64,000 nucleotides of DNA, taken from assembly GCA_016794505.1 (NCBI GenBank), contig JAEUJZ010000067.1, positions 62,001 to 126,000 of the forward strand, given 5' to 3'. The notes beneath the pieces are model-generated. The model was not told the DNA's origin. It saw only the letters and a list, made by a program, of their open reading frames with translations, and did no database searches. Numbering within the stretch: position 1 is the first letter of the stretch; the number at the start of each line of letters is the position of its first letter. Both the position numbers and the translations under genes were made by a program. The DNA comes from Myxococcales bacterium. GTDB taxonomy: Bacteria > Myxococcota_A > Polyangia > Palsa-1104 > JAEUJZ01. This document shows positions 35,896-44,267 of the stretch, piece by piece.

Positions 35896-37509
35896 TCAGT
35901 TCTGCTGGGTCTTGCCACTCGGCGCGTTCTGGCCGTTAAACGATGAGCCCAAGGGGCCCGTACCCGCCTGACCGCCGAGGCCACCTGAGCCCTGGATCGA
36001 GACGCGCGCGGCATCGAAGGTGACGTTGGCGCCGCTGACCATCCAGATGCCAAACGAGGGTCCGCCCGTGCCGCCGGCTCCGGCGCCACTGTGGCCACCA
36101 GCCCCGCCGGCTGCGCCTGCGCCACCAGGGCCCGAGTCATCGGGTCCCGAGCCGCCACTTACACCTGCGCCGCGCGCTCCACCCGAGGCCCCCTTGCCGC
36201 CGTTGCCGCCATTGCCGCCACGGCCCGCGACCACGTCGGTATCGGCCAGCGTGACGGTGCTGGCATAGGCAAAGAGCCCCACGGAAGCACCGCCGCCGCC
36301 ACCGCCGGTACCGGACGCTGCGCCGCAGCCACCTGCGCCGCCGCCGCCACCGCCACCACCCCGATCCTTGTTGCAGACACCCCCTGCACCGCCGCCACCG
36401 CCGCCACCGCCGCCACCACCGCCCCCGTTGGTTCCAGCCGTGCCCGAGCCGCCATTTGCCGCGGCATAGCCCGTCGCGGACACCGTGCCGATGTTGCTGG
36501 CGGCCTGGCCTGTGCTGCCGTTGCTGCCATCACGGCCCCCGATGCCACCGCCACCCGGTCGATCGTTGGGGCCGAATACGCAGGTGCCATTGCCGCCGCC
36601 GTTGCCGCCGATGCCAAACGCTGGCGAGGATGTCGCCCCGGCACCGTTGCTACCGCCGGCTCCGCTTGCGTCATAGCCGCCGTCGCCGCCCTTGCCGCCG
36701 AACGCGCCGCAGCTCGACTTGCCACCCGCGCCACCGACCCCCGTGCCGGTGTCGTTGCAGCCATCACAGCCATTGGTGCCGGCGATGCCATCGCCACCTG
36801 GATCACCGTTGGTCCCATCCTTGCCAGCGGCTCCGTTGGCGCCGTCGCCTGCTTCGATGCGCGAGCCGCGCACGACCAGGGGCCCGGTGCTGTTCGCCAC
36901 CAGGATGCCGTACGTCGACTGGCCGCCCGTCATCGAGGTGACGCCTTGCACGGTCATCAGCTCGATATGCGTCTCGCGATCGAGGTTGGTCGCGCGCACG
37001 CCCACCGCCGGGCCCAGGATGCGCGAGACATGGGTCGTGGCCCGCACCCACTTGCCCGCCGAGTCATAGCCGCCGTACAGATGGATGCCAGGCTTTAGCA
37101 CGACGGTCTCGCTGTAGTCGCCACGGCCGACGAAGATCGCGTTGATGGCAATCTGGCCAATCATCGCGTTCATCTCGTCGGCCTTCTTGATCGCCGCTGC
37201 GATCGTCTTGACCGGTGACTCGGGGCTGCCTGGGTTTAGGTCATCGCCCCCCGGTGCGACAAAGATGCCCTTGTTGCGGTCGCCGTCGATGCCGTCGCAG
37301 TTGCTGTCCTTGAATGTATCGTCGGGCAGATCCTCCTCGGGCGTCTTGACACAGCCCATCGGGACCTCGGGCTTGCTGCCGCCAGGAAGGTTGGGATCAT
37401 AGACGGGGTTGGTGCCCGCGCAGCCGAACCAGATGCCGGTCAACGTCGAGCCTGCGAACAGACCGACCATGCCAAAGCGACTCATCATGCGAGACCAAGT
37501 CGTTGCCAT
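35896..37509 (-). CDS. Glycine-rich lipoprotein with beta-helix-like segment
   Basis: Surface lipoprotein of 537 residues from ATG 37509, with AGGAGG upstream. The signal peptide ends in FGC (Cys ~30). Residues ~85-215 look like a DUF1565-type right-handed helix (GIFVAPGGDDLNPGSPESPV, IFVGRGDYSETV, LVVRGSRIEAGDG). The remaining ~320 residues are an extreme glycine/alanine/asparagine tract with collagen-like and poly-Gly stretches and a few Cys pairs. This is a composition typical of myxobacterial extracellular or stalk proteins. It is convergent with the surA-like gene and divergent from the NtrC-type regulator. No enzymatic motif is visible. Confidence 0.8.
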   Translation of the reverse strand: MATTWSRMMSRFGMVGLFAGSTLTGIWFGCAGTNPVYDPNLPGGSKPEVPMGCVKTPEEDLPDDTFKDSNCDGIDGDRNKGIFVAPGGDDLNPGSPESPVKTIAAAIKKADEMNAMIGQIAINAIFVGRGDYSETVVLKPGIHLYGGYDSAGKWVRATTHVSRILGPAVGVRATNLDRETHIELMTVQGVTSMTGGQSTYGILVANSTGPLVVRGSRIEAGDGANGAAGKDGTNGDPGGDGIAGTNGCDGCNDTGTGVGGAGGKSSCGAFGGKGGDGGYDASGAGGSNGAGATSSPAFGIGGNGGGNGTCVFGPNDRPGGGGIGGRDGSNGSTGQAASNIGTVSATGYAAANGGSGTAGTNGGGGGGGGGGGGGAGGVCNKDRGGGGGGGGAGGCGAASGTGGGGGGASVGLFAYASTVTLADTDVVAGRGGNGGNGGKGASGGARGAGVSGGSGPDDSGPGGAGAAGGAGGHSGAGAGGTGGPSFGIWMVSGANVTFDAARVSIQGSGGLGGQAGTGPLGSSFNGQNAPSGKTQQN

Positions 37510-37570
37510 CCGAACCTCCTAAGTGAAGTGAGACGGGAATCAGCCTCGGACGAGCCTATCACGTGAAAAT

Positions 37571-37597
37571 ATTTTTGTATTTTCCAATACACAAAAT
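37571..37597. promoter_or_regulatory. AT-rich imperfect palindrome, possible operator or promoter
   Basis: ATTTTTGTATT (37571-37581) and AATACACAAAAT (37586-37597) form an imperfect inverted repeat in a 268-base divergent intergenic region. The surrounding 60 bases are markedly AT-rich compared with all neighbours. It probably marks the promoter region shared by the glycine-rich lipoprotein (minus) and the NtrC-type regulator (plus). Confidence 0.35.
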
Positions 37598-37777
37598 GTC
37601 TAACTGTTCATGCCAGCAGCCAAAAAGCGTTCGACGCACTGCGGCATGACCCCCGCTGCCAGCAGAACGCAAACGCGGCAGAAGCAGGCGCTACGCAGCC
37701 GTTTGTGCCAGGATGGGCCACCGTGGTTCCGACGCGGCACCCACGCGCTCTGACGCCGCCTTTGATTGGGATGCTCT

Positions 37778-39292
37778 ATGTCTAGTTCCCCCGCCAAGAC
37801 CCTGCTGGTTGTCGACGACGAGACCTCGAACCTTGAGTCGCTGGAGCGCATCTTTACGCGCTGGAGTCGCGGCACGCCGGGCCCAGGTGGCACAGGTCCG
37901 GCATCGGGGGGCTTGGGGGCCGCCGAGGACTATGCCCCGGCTCCCGTGCGCGACCTGCAGGTGCTGACCACCCGCGACGGAAAAGAGGCGCTCGACATCC
38001 TGCGCAAGCAGCGCATCGATGTGGTGCTGACCGACCTGATGATGCCGGGGATGTCAGGCCAGGATCTGCTCAAAGCGGCGCGCAAGCTGTCGCCCGAGAC
38101 CGAGGTCATCTTGATGACCGCTTACGGCACGATCGAGACGGCCGTCGAGGCGATGAAGGACGGCGCGTACGACTTCATCACCAAGCCGCTCAAGCGCGCC
38201 CATATCCTGCGCGTCGTCGGAAAAGCGCTGGAACGGCAGTCCTTGGTGGCGGAAAACCGCGCCCTGCGCAGCCAGCTTGCCGCGGTGCAGAAGCGACCAA
38301 TCGTCGGGCAGTCGCTGGCCATGCGGCGCACCTTGGACGTGCTGACGCAGGCGGCACCATCGCAGGCCACAGTGCTTCTGCTCGGTGAGTCGGGCACCGG
38401 CAAAGAGCTTCTAGCCCGTCAGCTTCACGAGCAGTCCCCGCGCGCCAGCCGGCCGTTTGTGCCCGTGAACTGCGGCGCCCTGCCCGAGACGATCTTGGAA
38501 GGTGAGCTGTTCGGCTATGAAAAAGGCGCCTTCACCGGAGCGGTGGCGCGCCGCGATGGCCGCTTTGCCCAGGCCGACGGCGGAACCCTGTTTCTCGACG
38601 AGATCGGCGAGATTCCGCTGCACGTGCAGGTCAAGCTCTTGCGCGTGCTGCAAGAGGGCGAGATCGAGCCGCTCGGCGGCAAGCTGCGCCGCATCGACAT
38701 CCGCTTGGTCGCCGCCACCAATAAAGATCTGCGCCGCGCGGTGGCCGAGGGTCGCTTTCGCGAAGATCTGTACTACCGCCTGAACGTCATCGCGGTCCAT
38801 GTGCCGCCGCTGCGCGAGCGACTCGACGACGTACCGCTTCTGGTCGATCACTTCTTGAGCCGCTTTCGCGACAAAAACCAAAAAGCCGTCACCGGCATCA
38901 GCCGCCCGGCCTTGGATCTTTTGATGCGCTATCAGTACCCCGGCAACGTGCGCGAGCTTGAAAATGCGCTGGAGCGTGCCGTGGTGCTGTGTCGTCAGCC
39001 GGTGATCGATGTCGAAGATCTGCCCTATGAGATCAGAAGCCGCGGCCTGCCGCTTGGCAGCGACGGAGGAAGTGCCGATCCACCGCGCTTGAGCTTTCCC
39101 ATTGGAACACCGCTTGAAGAGATCGAGCGCACCGTCATTCGCGAAACGCTGAGCTATACCAAAGGCGACAAGCGTCTGACGGCGCAGCTCTTGGGGATCG
39201 CGACGCGAACCATCTATCGCAAGCTCGACAAGCCGGAAGGTGTCGGCAGCGGCCCACAGGCCGCCGACCTCGGGGACGACGAAGAAGAATAG
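37778..39292 (+). CDS. NtrC-family sigma-54 response regulator (orphan)
   Basis: Response regulator of 504 residues, start at ATG 37778 ([15 protein letters not shown]); an in-frame TTG at 37766 adds four residues. The receiver has the Asp pair VDDE, phosphoacceptor in [14 protein letters not shown] and conserved Lys in FITKPLK. Between the first helix and strand 2 there is a ~30-residue Gly/Pro-rich insertion (residues ~32-62), absent from ordinary receivers. The AAA+ domain has [14 protein letters not shown] and [11 protein letters not shown] Fis-type HTH is at the C-terminus ([18 protein letters not shown]). No histidine kinase gene is adjacent, so its signal partner is elsewhere. Confidence 0.92.
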   Translation: MSSSPAKTLLVVDDETSNLESLERIFTRWSRGTPGPGGTGPASGGLGAAEDYAPAPVRDLQVLTTRDGKEALDILRKQRIDVVLTDLMMPGMSGQDLLKAARKLSPETEVILMTAYGTIETAVEAMKDGAYDFITKPLKRAHILRVVGKALERQSLVAENRALRSQLAAVQKRPIVGQSLAMRRTLDVLTQAAPSQATVLLLGESGTGKELLARQLHEQSPRASRPFVPVNCGALPETILEGELFGYEKGAFTGAVARRDGRFAQADGGTLFLDEIGEIPLHVQVKLLRVLQEGEIEPLGGKLRRIDIRLVAATNKDLRRAVAEGRFREDLYYRLNVIAVHVPPLRERLDDVPLLVDHFLSRFRDKNQKAVTGISRPALDLLMRYQYPGNVRELENALERAVVLCRQPVIDVEDLPYEIRSRGLPLGSDGGSADPPRLSFPIGTPLEEIERTVIRETLSYTKGDKRLTAQLLGIATRTIYRKLDKPEGVGSGPQAADLGDDEEE

Positions 39293-39347
39293 GCGCTGCG
39301 CTGTTTTCGGCTTGTCAGCGGGGGGCTGCCCATACGAAGAAGGGGCC

Positions 39348-40979
39348 ATGCTTGCCACCATTCCTCGCGTCGCAGAACCCAAGAATGAACCTGTGCTCGG
39401 TTATCTGCCGGGCAGCCCCGAGCGCGCTTCGCTGAAGCAGGCGCTTTCGACCCTTTCGCAGCAGCCGGCGGACGTGCCGCTTTACATCGCAGGTGAGCGC
39501 CTGCGCACTGGGCGCACGTCGTCGATCGTCGCGCCGCATCGTCATCGCCACGCGCTGGGCACTCTGCACGCAGGTGGAGCCGCCGAGGTCGAGGCGGCGA
39601 TCGCAGCCGCCAAGCGCGCCGCGCCAGGCTGGTCTGAGCTTCCCTGGGAACAGCGCGCCGCGGTGTTCCTGCGGGCCGCCGATCTGCTGGCCGGTCCGTG
39701 GCGCGACCGCGTGAACGCCGCGACCATGCTCGGGCAGTCCAAGACCTGCCATCAGGCCGAGATCGATGCGGCGTGTGAGCTGATCGATTTCTTCCGCTTC
39801 AACGTGTATTTCCTGCGCCGCATGCTGGAAGCCGAGCAGCCGCTGTCGCCCGCCGGGCAGTGGAATCAGCTCGATCTGCGCCCGCTTGAAGGCTTTGTCT
39901 TTGCCGTGACGCCGTTCAACTTCACCAGCATCGCCGGCAACCTGCCGACGGCGCCTGCCCTGGTCGGCAACACCGTCGTGTGGAAGCCGGCGCAGACCGC
40001 GATGCTCAGCGCGTACTACATCATGGAGCTTCTGATCGAAGCGGGCCTGCCGCCCGGCGTCATCAACCTGGTGTCGGGTCCCGCCGCCGAGATCAGCGGT
40101 GTCGCGCTTTCGCATCCCGATCTGGCCGGCGTTCACTTCACGGGCTCGACCGGCGTGTTCCATCAGATGTGGCGCACCGTCGGGCAGAACATCGATCGGT
40201 ACCGCGCCTATCCCCGCCTGGTGGGCGAGACCGGCGGCAAGGACTTCATCTTGGCGCACGAGAGCGCCGATGAAGACGCGCTGGTCACGGCGATCCTGCG
40301 CGGCGGCTACGAATACCAAGGGCAGAAGTGCTCCGCAGCCTCGCGCATCTATCTGCCGCAGGCCATGGCCACGCGTCTGCTGGATCGTCTGAGCAGCGAG
40401 GTGAACGGCCTGCGCATGGGCGACGTCTGCGACTTCCGCAACTTCGTCGGCGCCGTCATCGACCGTCGCGCGTTTCAGTCGATCCGTAGCTACATCGAGC
40501 TTGCCGACGGCACGCCTGGTGGCGCTCGCGTACTCTCTGGGGGCGTCTGCGACGATCGCGAGGGCTACTTCATCCGTCCGACGCTGATCCAGGCTGACGA
40601 TCCGCGCCATCGTCTGATGAGCGAAGAGATCTTCGGCCCGGTGGTGACCGTGCATGTCTATCGCGACTATCAAGAAGCGCTAGAGCTTGTCGACACAGCG
40701 TCGCCCTATGCACTGACCGGCGCGATCTTTGCCCGCGATCGAGCGGTGATCCACCAGAGCATGGCCCGCCTGCGCCAAGCCGCTGGCAACTTCTATATCA
40801 ACGACAAGCCAACCGGAGCCGTCGTCGGTCAGCAGCCCTTCGGAGGCGCCCGCGCCTCGGGCACCAACGACAAAGCCGGTGCGCCCGTGAACCTGTTGCG
40901 CTGGATCTCGCTGCGGACGATCAAAGAAAACTTCGTGCCGCCGACCGACTATCGCTACGGCTTCCTCGCGGCTGAGTAG
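39348..40979 (+). CDS. pruA: L-glutamate gamma-semialdehyde dehydrogenase (1-pyrroline-5-carboxylate dehydrogenase)
   Basis: NAD-dependent aldehyde dehydrogenase that completes proline degradation to glutamate. The protein is 543 residues, like the stand-alone ALDH4-type enzyme rather than the fused PutA. ATG 39348 has AAGGGG upstream. Family features are VTPFNFTSIAGNLPTAPAL, NTVVWKPAQTA, HFTGSTGVFHQMW, catalytic Glu in ETGGKDF and Cys in YQGQKCSAASR (about Cys328), and the C-terminal YINDKPTGAVVGQQPFGG. It is monocistronic after the NtrC regulator, which could regulate it, but that is only suggested by position. No proline dehydrogenase gene is in the window. Confidence 0.95.
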   Translation: MLATIPRVAEPKNEPVLGYLPGSPERASLKQALSTLSQQPADVPLYIAGERLRTGRTSSIVAPHRHRHALGTLHAGGAAEVEAAIAAAKRAAPGWSELPWEQRAAVFLRAADLLAGPWRDRVNAATMLGQSKTCHQAEIDAACELIDFFRFNVYFLRRMLEAEQPLSPAGQWNQLDLRPLEGFVFAVTPFNFTSIAGNLPTAPALVGNTVVWKPAQTAMLSAYYIMELLIEAGLPPGVINLVSGPAAEISGVALSHPDLAGVHFTGSTGVFHQMWRTVGQNIDRYRAYPRLVGETGGKDFILAHESADEDALVTAILRGGYEYQGQKCSAASRIYLPQAMATRLLDRLSSEVNGLRMGDVCDFRNFVGAVIDRRAFQSIRSYIELADGTPGGARVLSGGVCDDREGYFIRPTLIQADDPRHRLMSEEIFGPVVTVHVYRDYQEALELVDTASPYALTGAIFARDRAVIHQSMARLRQAAGNFYINDKPTGAVVGQQPFGGARASGTNDKAGAPVNLLRWISLRTIKENFVPPTDYRYGFLAAE

Positions 40980-41048
40980 CGTTTCCCGACATCCCGATCG
41001 CGCGCCCCGCGCACGCTGGGCTGCCACGAAACGCGGCCGCAGTCTGCG

Positions 41049-43331
41049 TCATACAAGCGACAGCGACAGCGTCTCAAGATACGTCGGGTAGCTCTTGGGA
41101 AAGACCGCCGTGTCGAGCGTCCAGCGATCGTGGCCGGTGTCTTCATAGCGGATCGGATACGGCGACACACGACAGCTACGGCCGCTCGCGTCTAGCTCGG
41201 CTTCGACGAACAGCGCGCGGTTGCGCAGACCGCTGCGACTTTGAAAAGCGGCGCCTGCAGCCAGCGACAGCATGTGCTTGTACGGGCTGGCCAGCCACTC
41301 GGCCTCGTTGTCGTGCAGATGTCCGCGCAGAAGGAAGTGGCAGTTCTGCTGCAGAAGCTCTTTGATCAGCCGCTGCTCGACTTCGGACAGGTACGAAAAG
41401 GGGTGGTGAACCAGTGCGATGCGAAGCTGGGCCGCGGTGATGCGCTTGAGCCCCTCGCGCAGAAGTGGCTCGCCGACGAACAGCTTGCCAGAGTCACTGT
41501 CGTCCTGCGCAAACAGCGCGCTGTTCAAGGGCAGGATCCCCAGCGTCACATCGCGGACGCGCAGCGTCTCGGCAAGCGCCGTCGCCTGACCCGACGCCAC
41601 CTGCCGCGGCGAATCGGCGCTGCTGTGACCCGTCGCATAGAAGCGGTTGTAGAACGCGCACCAGGCTTCGAGCTTCATCAGGTGCAAGCGCTTGGCTGCC
41701 GGCTGGAAGTACGACAGCGCCTCGTCGTGCGAAGCCAGCGTGCGCTTCATCTGGTCGCCGCTGCGCCGGTCCACGTCGTGGTTGCCCGGCACCATCAGCA
41801 CCGCCGATCGCGGCAAGGACAGCGTCGAGCAAAGCCGCCCCAGAAATGCCTCAGCCAGCGCGTACTCGCCGACGCTGCCGGAATACGCGATATCGCCGGT
41901 CAAGAACACCAGATCGACGCCTCGCCCGTGCCGCTGCATGTCGCTCAGCGTGTTGAGCAGCGACTCCAGCACGATGCCTGCGCCCTGCACCTGCGCCTTT
42001 TCCGAAAAGTGAAAGTCCGACAGATGCAGCCAGCGCACGCAGCGCGGGTTGACAAGCTGCGGAATCACAAAGCTCTGCGATGTGCTGTGCGAAAGCATGG
42101 CCGTCGGCGAGATCGGAGCGTGTACGTCGCTGCTGCGACCGGCCGGCAGCGTCTCGACCGTGCGTCGTAGCAGAAGCTCGATCGCATGGCTGCGCGGGAT
42201 CGCCAAGCCGCGATCCCAGCCGATCAGCCCCTCAAGATAGCCGCGGCCGTGTTCTTCCCAAGTGAACGCCGACGGCGCCTGCAGCAGCGACAGCAGCGTA
42301 TCGCGCGTATTCGAAAGGCCGGGGCTGGAACCGGATGCTCGCACGCCTGTGCCGGTGCTAATCAGCGACGCATCTGGCAGCGTCGTGCGCCCCGGAAAAG
42401 CCAGATCAATCAGCGTGCTCAGCGCATCGCTGCGCTGCGGATCCAAAGCGCTCGCGGTCAAGCTGGCACTGCGCAAGAGCGTCGCCAGCTCGCGCAGCCT
42501 CTGACGCAGCGCCGCGACATCGGCGAGCCCGTGCAGCATCTCGTAAAAGCGGTCGCACAGATCCGGCCACCCCCCCGTGAGCTCGTCCAAGGTCTTGAGC
42601 AGCTCGGCGATGAGCTGACTGTCGGACAGCGCCGGCCGCAGCGCCGGTAGCTCGTCGAGAAAGCGCGTCACCTCGGGCGTGTAGACCACCTGCACCGGCA
42701 GCGCCATCAGCTCGGCCGCTTGCCGCAGCCATGGGCTGTCGCGCCGCTCATTCTTCAAGCTATCCGTCGACAAAAGGGCAAAGCACAGGCGCGGCGTACG
42801 GCGCAGGTTCAGCGGCGAGACCGGCATCAGCGCCTCGGTCGCGTCGGTAAATAGCTGGTACTGGTTGCCGATAAACAGCGGCACCAAGACGTGTAGGCCG
42901 TTGTGCTGCAGGATCTCTTCCAGTCGCAGCAGCGTGTCAAACGGCGGCAAGCCGGTCAGCACCGAAAGCAAGCGACGCTTGCCCGGCGGCAGCGCCTGCT
43001 TGGTGTACTCGACGATGGCCCGGATCAGCTGCGGCACCGACGCGTGGGCGCTAGCACGAATCGGTGGCGCCAAGCGGTGCGACACCCCCTCTTCGCCTCC
43101 TTCGGCTTCGCCCTCGGCGTTCCAGTCATAGGGACTGTGCATGCCCAGCGCCAGCTCCAGCGCTTCGTTGAGCGCCTGCGAGATGTACAGCACATGCCCC
43201 GACACCATCCGCCCGTCGAGCCCCACCGCGGGATACCAAAGACAGCGAGCGCGCAGGCGATCAATCGGCACCACGTACCCGCTGGCGATGTGTACCGCGA
43301 AACGCGGATAGACGTACTGTCCCAGACCCAT
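41049..43331 (-). CDS. Large protein with C-terminal calcineurin-like metallophosphoesterase domain
   Basis: Protein of 760 residues from ATG 43331; an upstream ATG at 43361 is unlikely because a TATAGT-like element lies between the two and AGGAG precedes 43331. The C-terminal ~330 residues are a calcineurin-like phosphoesterase with all metal motifs: HLSDFHF, FLTGDIAYSG, VPGNHDVD, LVHHPFSY and RGHLHDNE. The N-terminal ~430 residues show no known domain; they contain a run like RLEEILQHNGLHVLVPLFIGNQ and LCFALLSTDSLKNERRDSPWL. There is no signal peptide. Such a large coupled N-domain suggests a regulated nucleotide or nucleic-acid phosphodiesterase. It is divergent from queE, and no partner genes indicate a specific defence system. 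Confidence 0.8.
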   Translation of the reverse strand: MGLGQYVYPRFAVHIASGYVVPIDRLRARCLWYPAVGLDGRMVSGHVLYISQALNEALELALGMHSPYDWNAEGEAEGGEEGVSHRLAPPIRASAHASVPQLIRAIVEYTKQALPPGKRRLLSVLTGLPPFDTLLRLEEILQHNGLHVLVPLFIGNQYQLFTDATEALMPVSPLNLRRTPRLCFALLSTDSLKNERRDSPWLRQAAELMALPVQVVYTPEVTRFLDELPALRPALSDSQLIAELLKTLDELTGGWPDLCDRFYEMLHGLADVAALRQRLRELATLLRSASLTASALDPQRSDALSTLIDLAFPGRTTLPDASLISTGTGVRASGSSPGLSNTRDTLLSLLQAPSAFTWEEHGRGYLEGLIGWDRGLAIPRSHAIELLLRRTVETLPAGRSSDVHAPISPTAMLSHSTSQSFVIPQLVNPRCVRWLHLSDFHFSEKAQVQGAGIVLESLLNTLSDMQRHGRGVDLVFLTGDIAYSGSVGEYALAEAFLGRLCSTLSLPRSAVLMVPGNHDVDRRSGDQMKRTLASHDEALSYFQPAAKRLHLMKLEAWCAFYNRFYATGHSSADSPRQVASGQATALAETLRVRDVTLGILPLNSALFAQDDSDSGKLFVGEPLLREGLKRITAAQLRIALVHHPFSYLSEVEQRLIKELLQQNCHFLLRGHLHDNEAEWLASPYKHMLSLAAGAAFQSRSGLRNRALFVEAELDASGRSCRVSPYPIRYEDTGHDRWTLDTAVFPKSYPTYLETLSLSLV

Positions 43332-43362
43332 GGCTCCTACGCTACTATAGGCGCCCCGCATG
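43329..43362. promoter_or_regulatory. Compact divergent start region of the phosphoesterase and queE
   Basis: The minus-strand phosphoesterase ATG (43331-43329) and the plus-strand queE ATG (43360-43362) are only 28 bases apart. TATAGT on the minus strand (43349-43344) could be a -10 element and GTAGGAG just after it a ribosome site. The queE promoter must then lie inside the 5' end of the phosphoesterase gene, and vice versa. Confidence 0.35.
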
Positions 43363-44013
43363 GGCTATTTGGTGAAGGAGCTCTTCTACACTCTGCAGGG
43401 CGAAGGCGCGCAGAGCGGTCGCGCCGCCGTGTTTCTGCGCTTCGCTGGCTGCAACCTGTGGACCGGCCGCGAAAAGGATCGCGCCCGCGCCATCTGCCAG
43501 TTTTGCGACACCGACTTCGTCGGCACCGATGGTCCAGGCGGCGGCCGTTTTCCCGACGCCGATCACCTGGCCCAGGCCGTGCGCAACACCTGGGATCGCG
43601 CCGCCGCAGATCGGGCAGGCCAGCCGTTTGTCGTCTGCACAGGCGGCGAGCCGCTGCTGCAGCTTGACGAGGCGCTCTTGGCGGCGCTTCATGCCCAGGG
43701 GTTTCAGGTCGCCGTCGAGACCAACGGCACACAGCCCCTGCCCACGGGCAGCCAAGCGATCGACTGGATCTGCGTCAGCCCCAAGGCGGGAAGTGCTCTG
43801 GTGCTGCACCGCGGCGATGAGCTCAAGCTCGTCTACCCGCAGCCCGGCGCCGAGCCCGAGCGCTTCGTCGGGCTCGACTTCCGACACTTTTATCTGCAGC
43901 CCATGGACGGCCCACGGCGTATCGACAACACGCAAGCCGCCGTGCAGTACTGCCTGCGTCACCCGCGCTGGGCCCTGAGCCTGCAGACCCATAAGCTGTT
44001 GGGCATTCCTTAG
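43360..44013 (+). CDS. queE: 7-carboxy-7-deazaguanine synthase
   Basis: Radical SAM enzyme of queuosine/7-deazaguanine synthesis, converting 6-carboxytetrahydropterin to CDG. The protein is 217 residues. The cluster-binding motif is C-x14-C-x2-C (GCN then CQFCDTD), a form known from Burkholderia-type QueE rather than the classic CxxxCxxC. Other hallmarks are the N-terminal FYTLQGEG and FLRFAGCN, TGGEPLLQ, VETNGTQPLP and SPKAG. The last part includes a short C-terminal tail (LSLQTHKLLGIP). queC and queD are not adjacent in this window. Confidence 0.95.
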   Translation: MGYLVKELFYTLQGEGAQSGRAAVFLRFAGCNLWTGREKDRARAICQFCDTDFVGTDGPGGGRFPDADHLAQAVRNTWDRAAADRAGQPFVVCTGGEPLLQLDEALLAALHAQGFQVAVETNGTQPLPTGSQAIDWICVSPKAGSALVLHRGDELKLVYPQPGAEPERFVGLDFRHFYLQPMDGPRRIDNTQAAVQYCLRHPRWALSLQTHKLLGIP

Positions 44014-44267
44014 TCGCCCCGCCAGACGCCGGCCTGACCCAGGCTGTGCGGCAGTACCCAGGGGCTCGCCAGCGACGACGGTGCTCGTGGGTGAGGACTT
44101 CGGCAGGCCAGCGCCTGCTGTCATCCGCGCCGCAGCCCGATGTATCTCGGACCCGGCGGCCTACCGTAAAATAGGCCCGTATGCGGCATGGGCGGGGCCG
44201 CGCGTCGATGCAGAGCAGCGAGCCGCCGTGTCTCCCAGCCCACCGCAGAAACCAAGGACGGGGCATC

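Noticed and set aside
35896..37509. Mycobacterial PE_PGRS-type protein
   Set aside because: Gly-rich composition only; it lacks PE/PPE domains and instead has a lipoprotein signal.
39315..40673. 452-codon minus-strand frame inside pruA
   Set aside because: The plus strand encodes a complete aldehyde dehydrogenase with catalytic residues; the antisense product shows no domain.
41049..43361. Defence system built on the large metallophosphoesterase
   Set aside because: No neighbouring nuclease, NACHT or toxin partners; the flanks are housekeeping genes.
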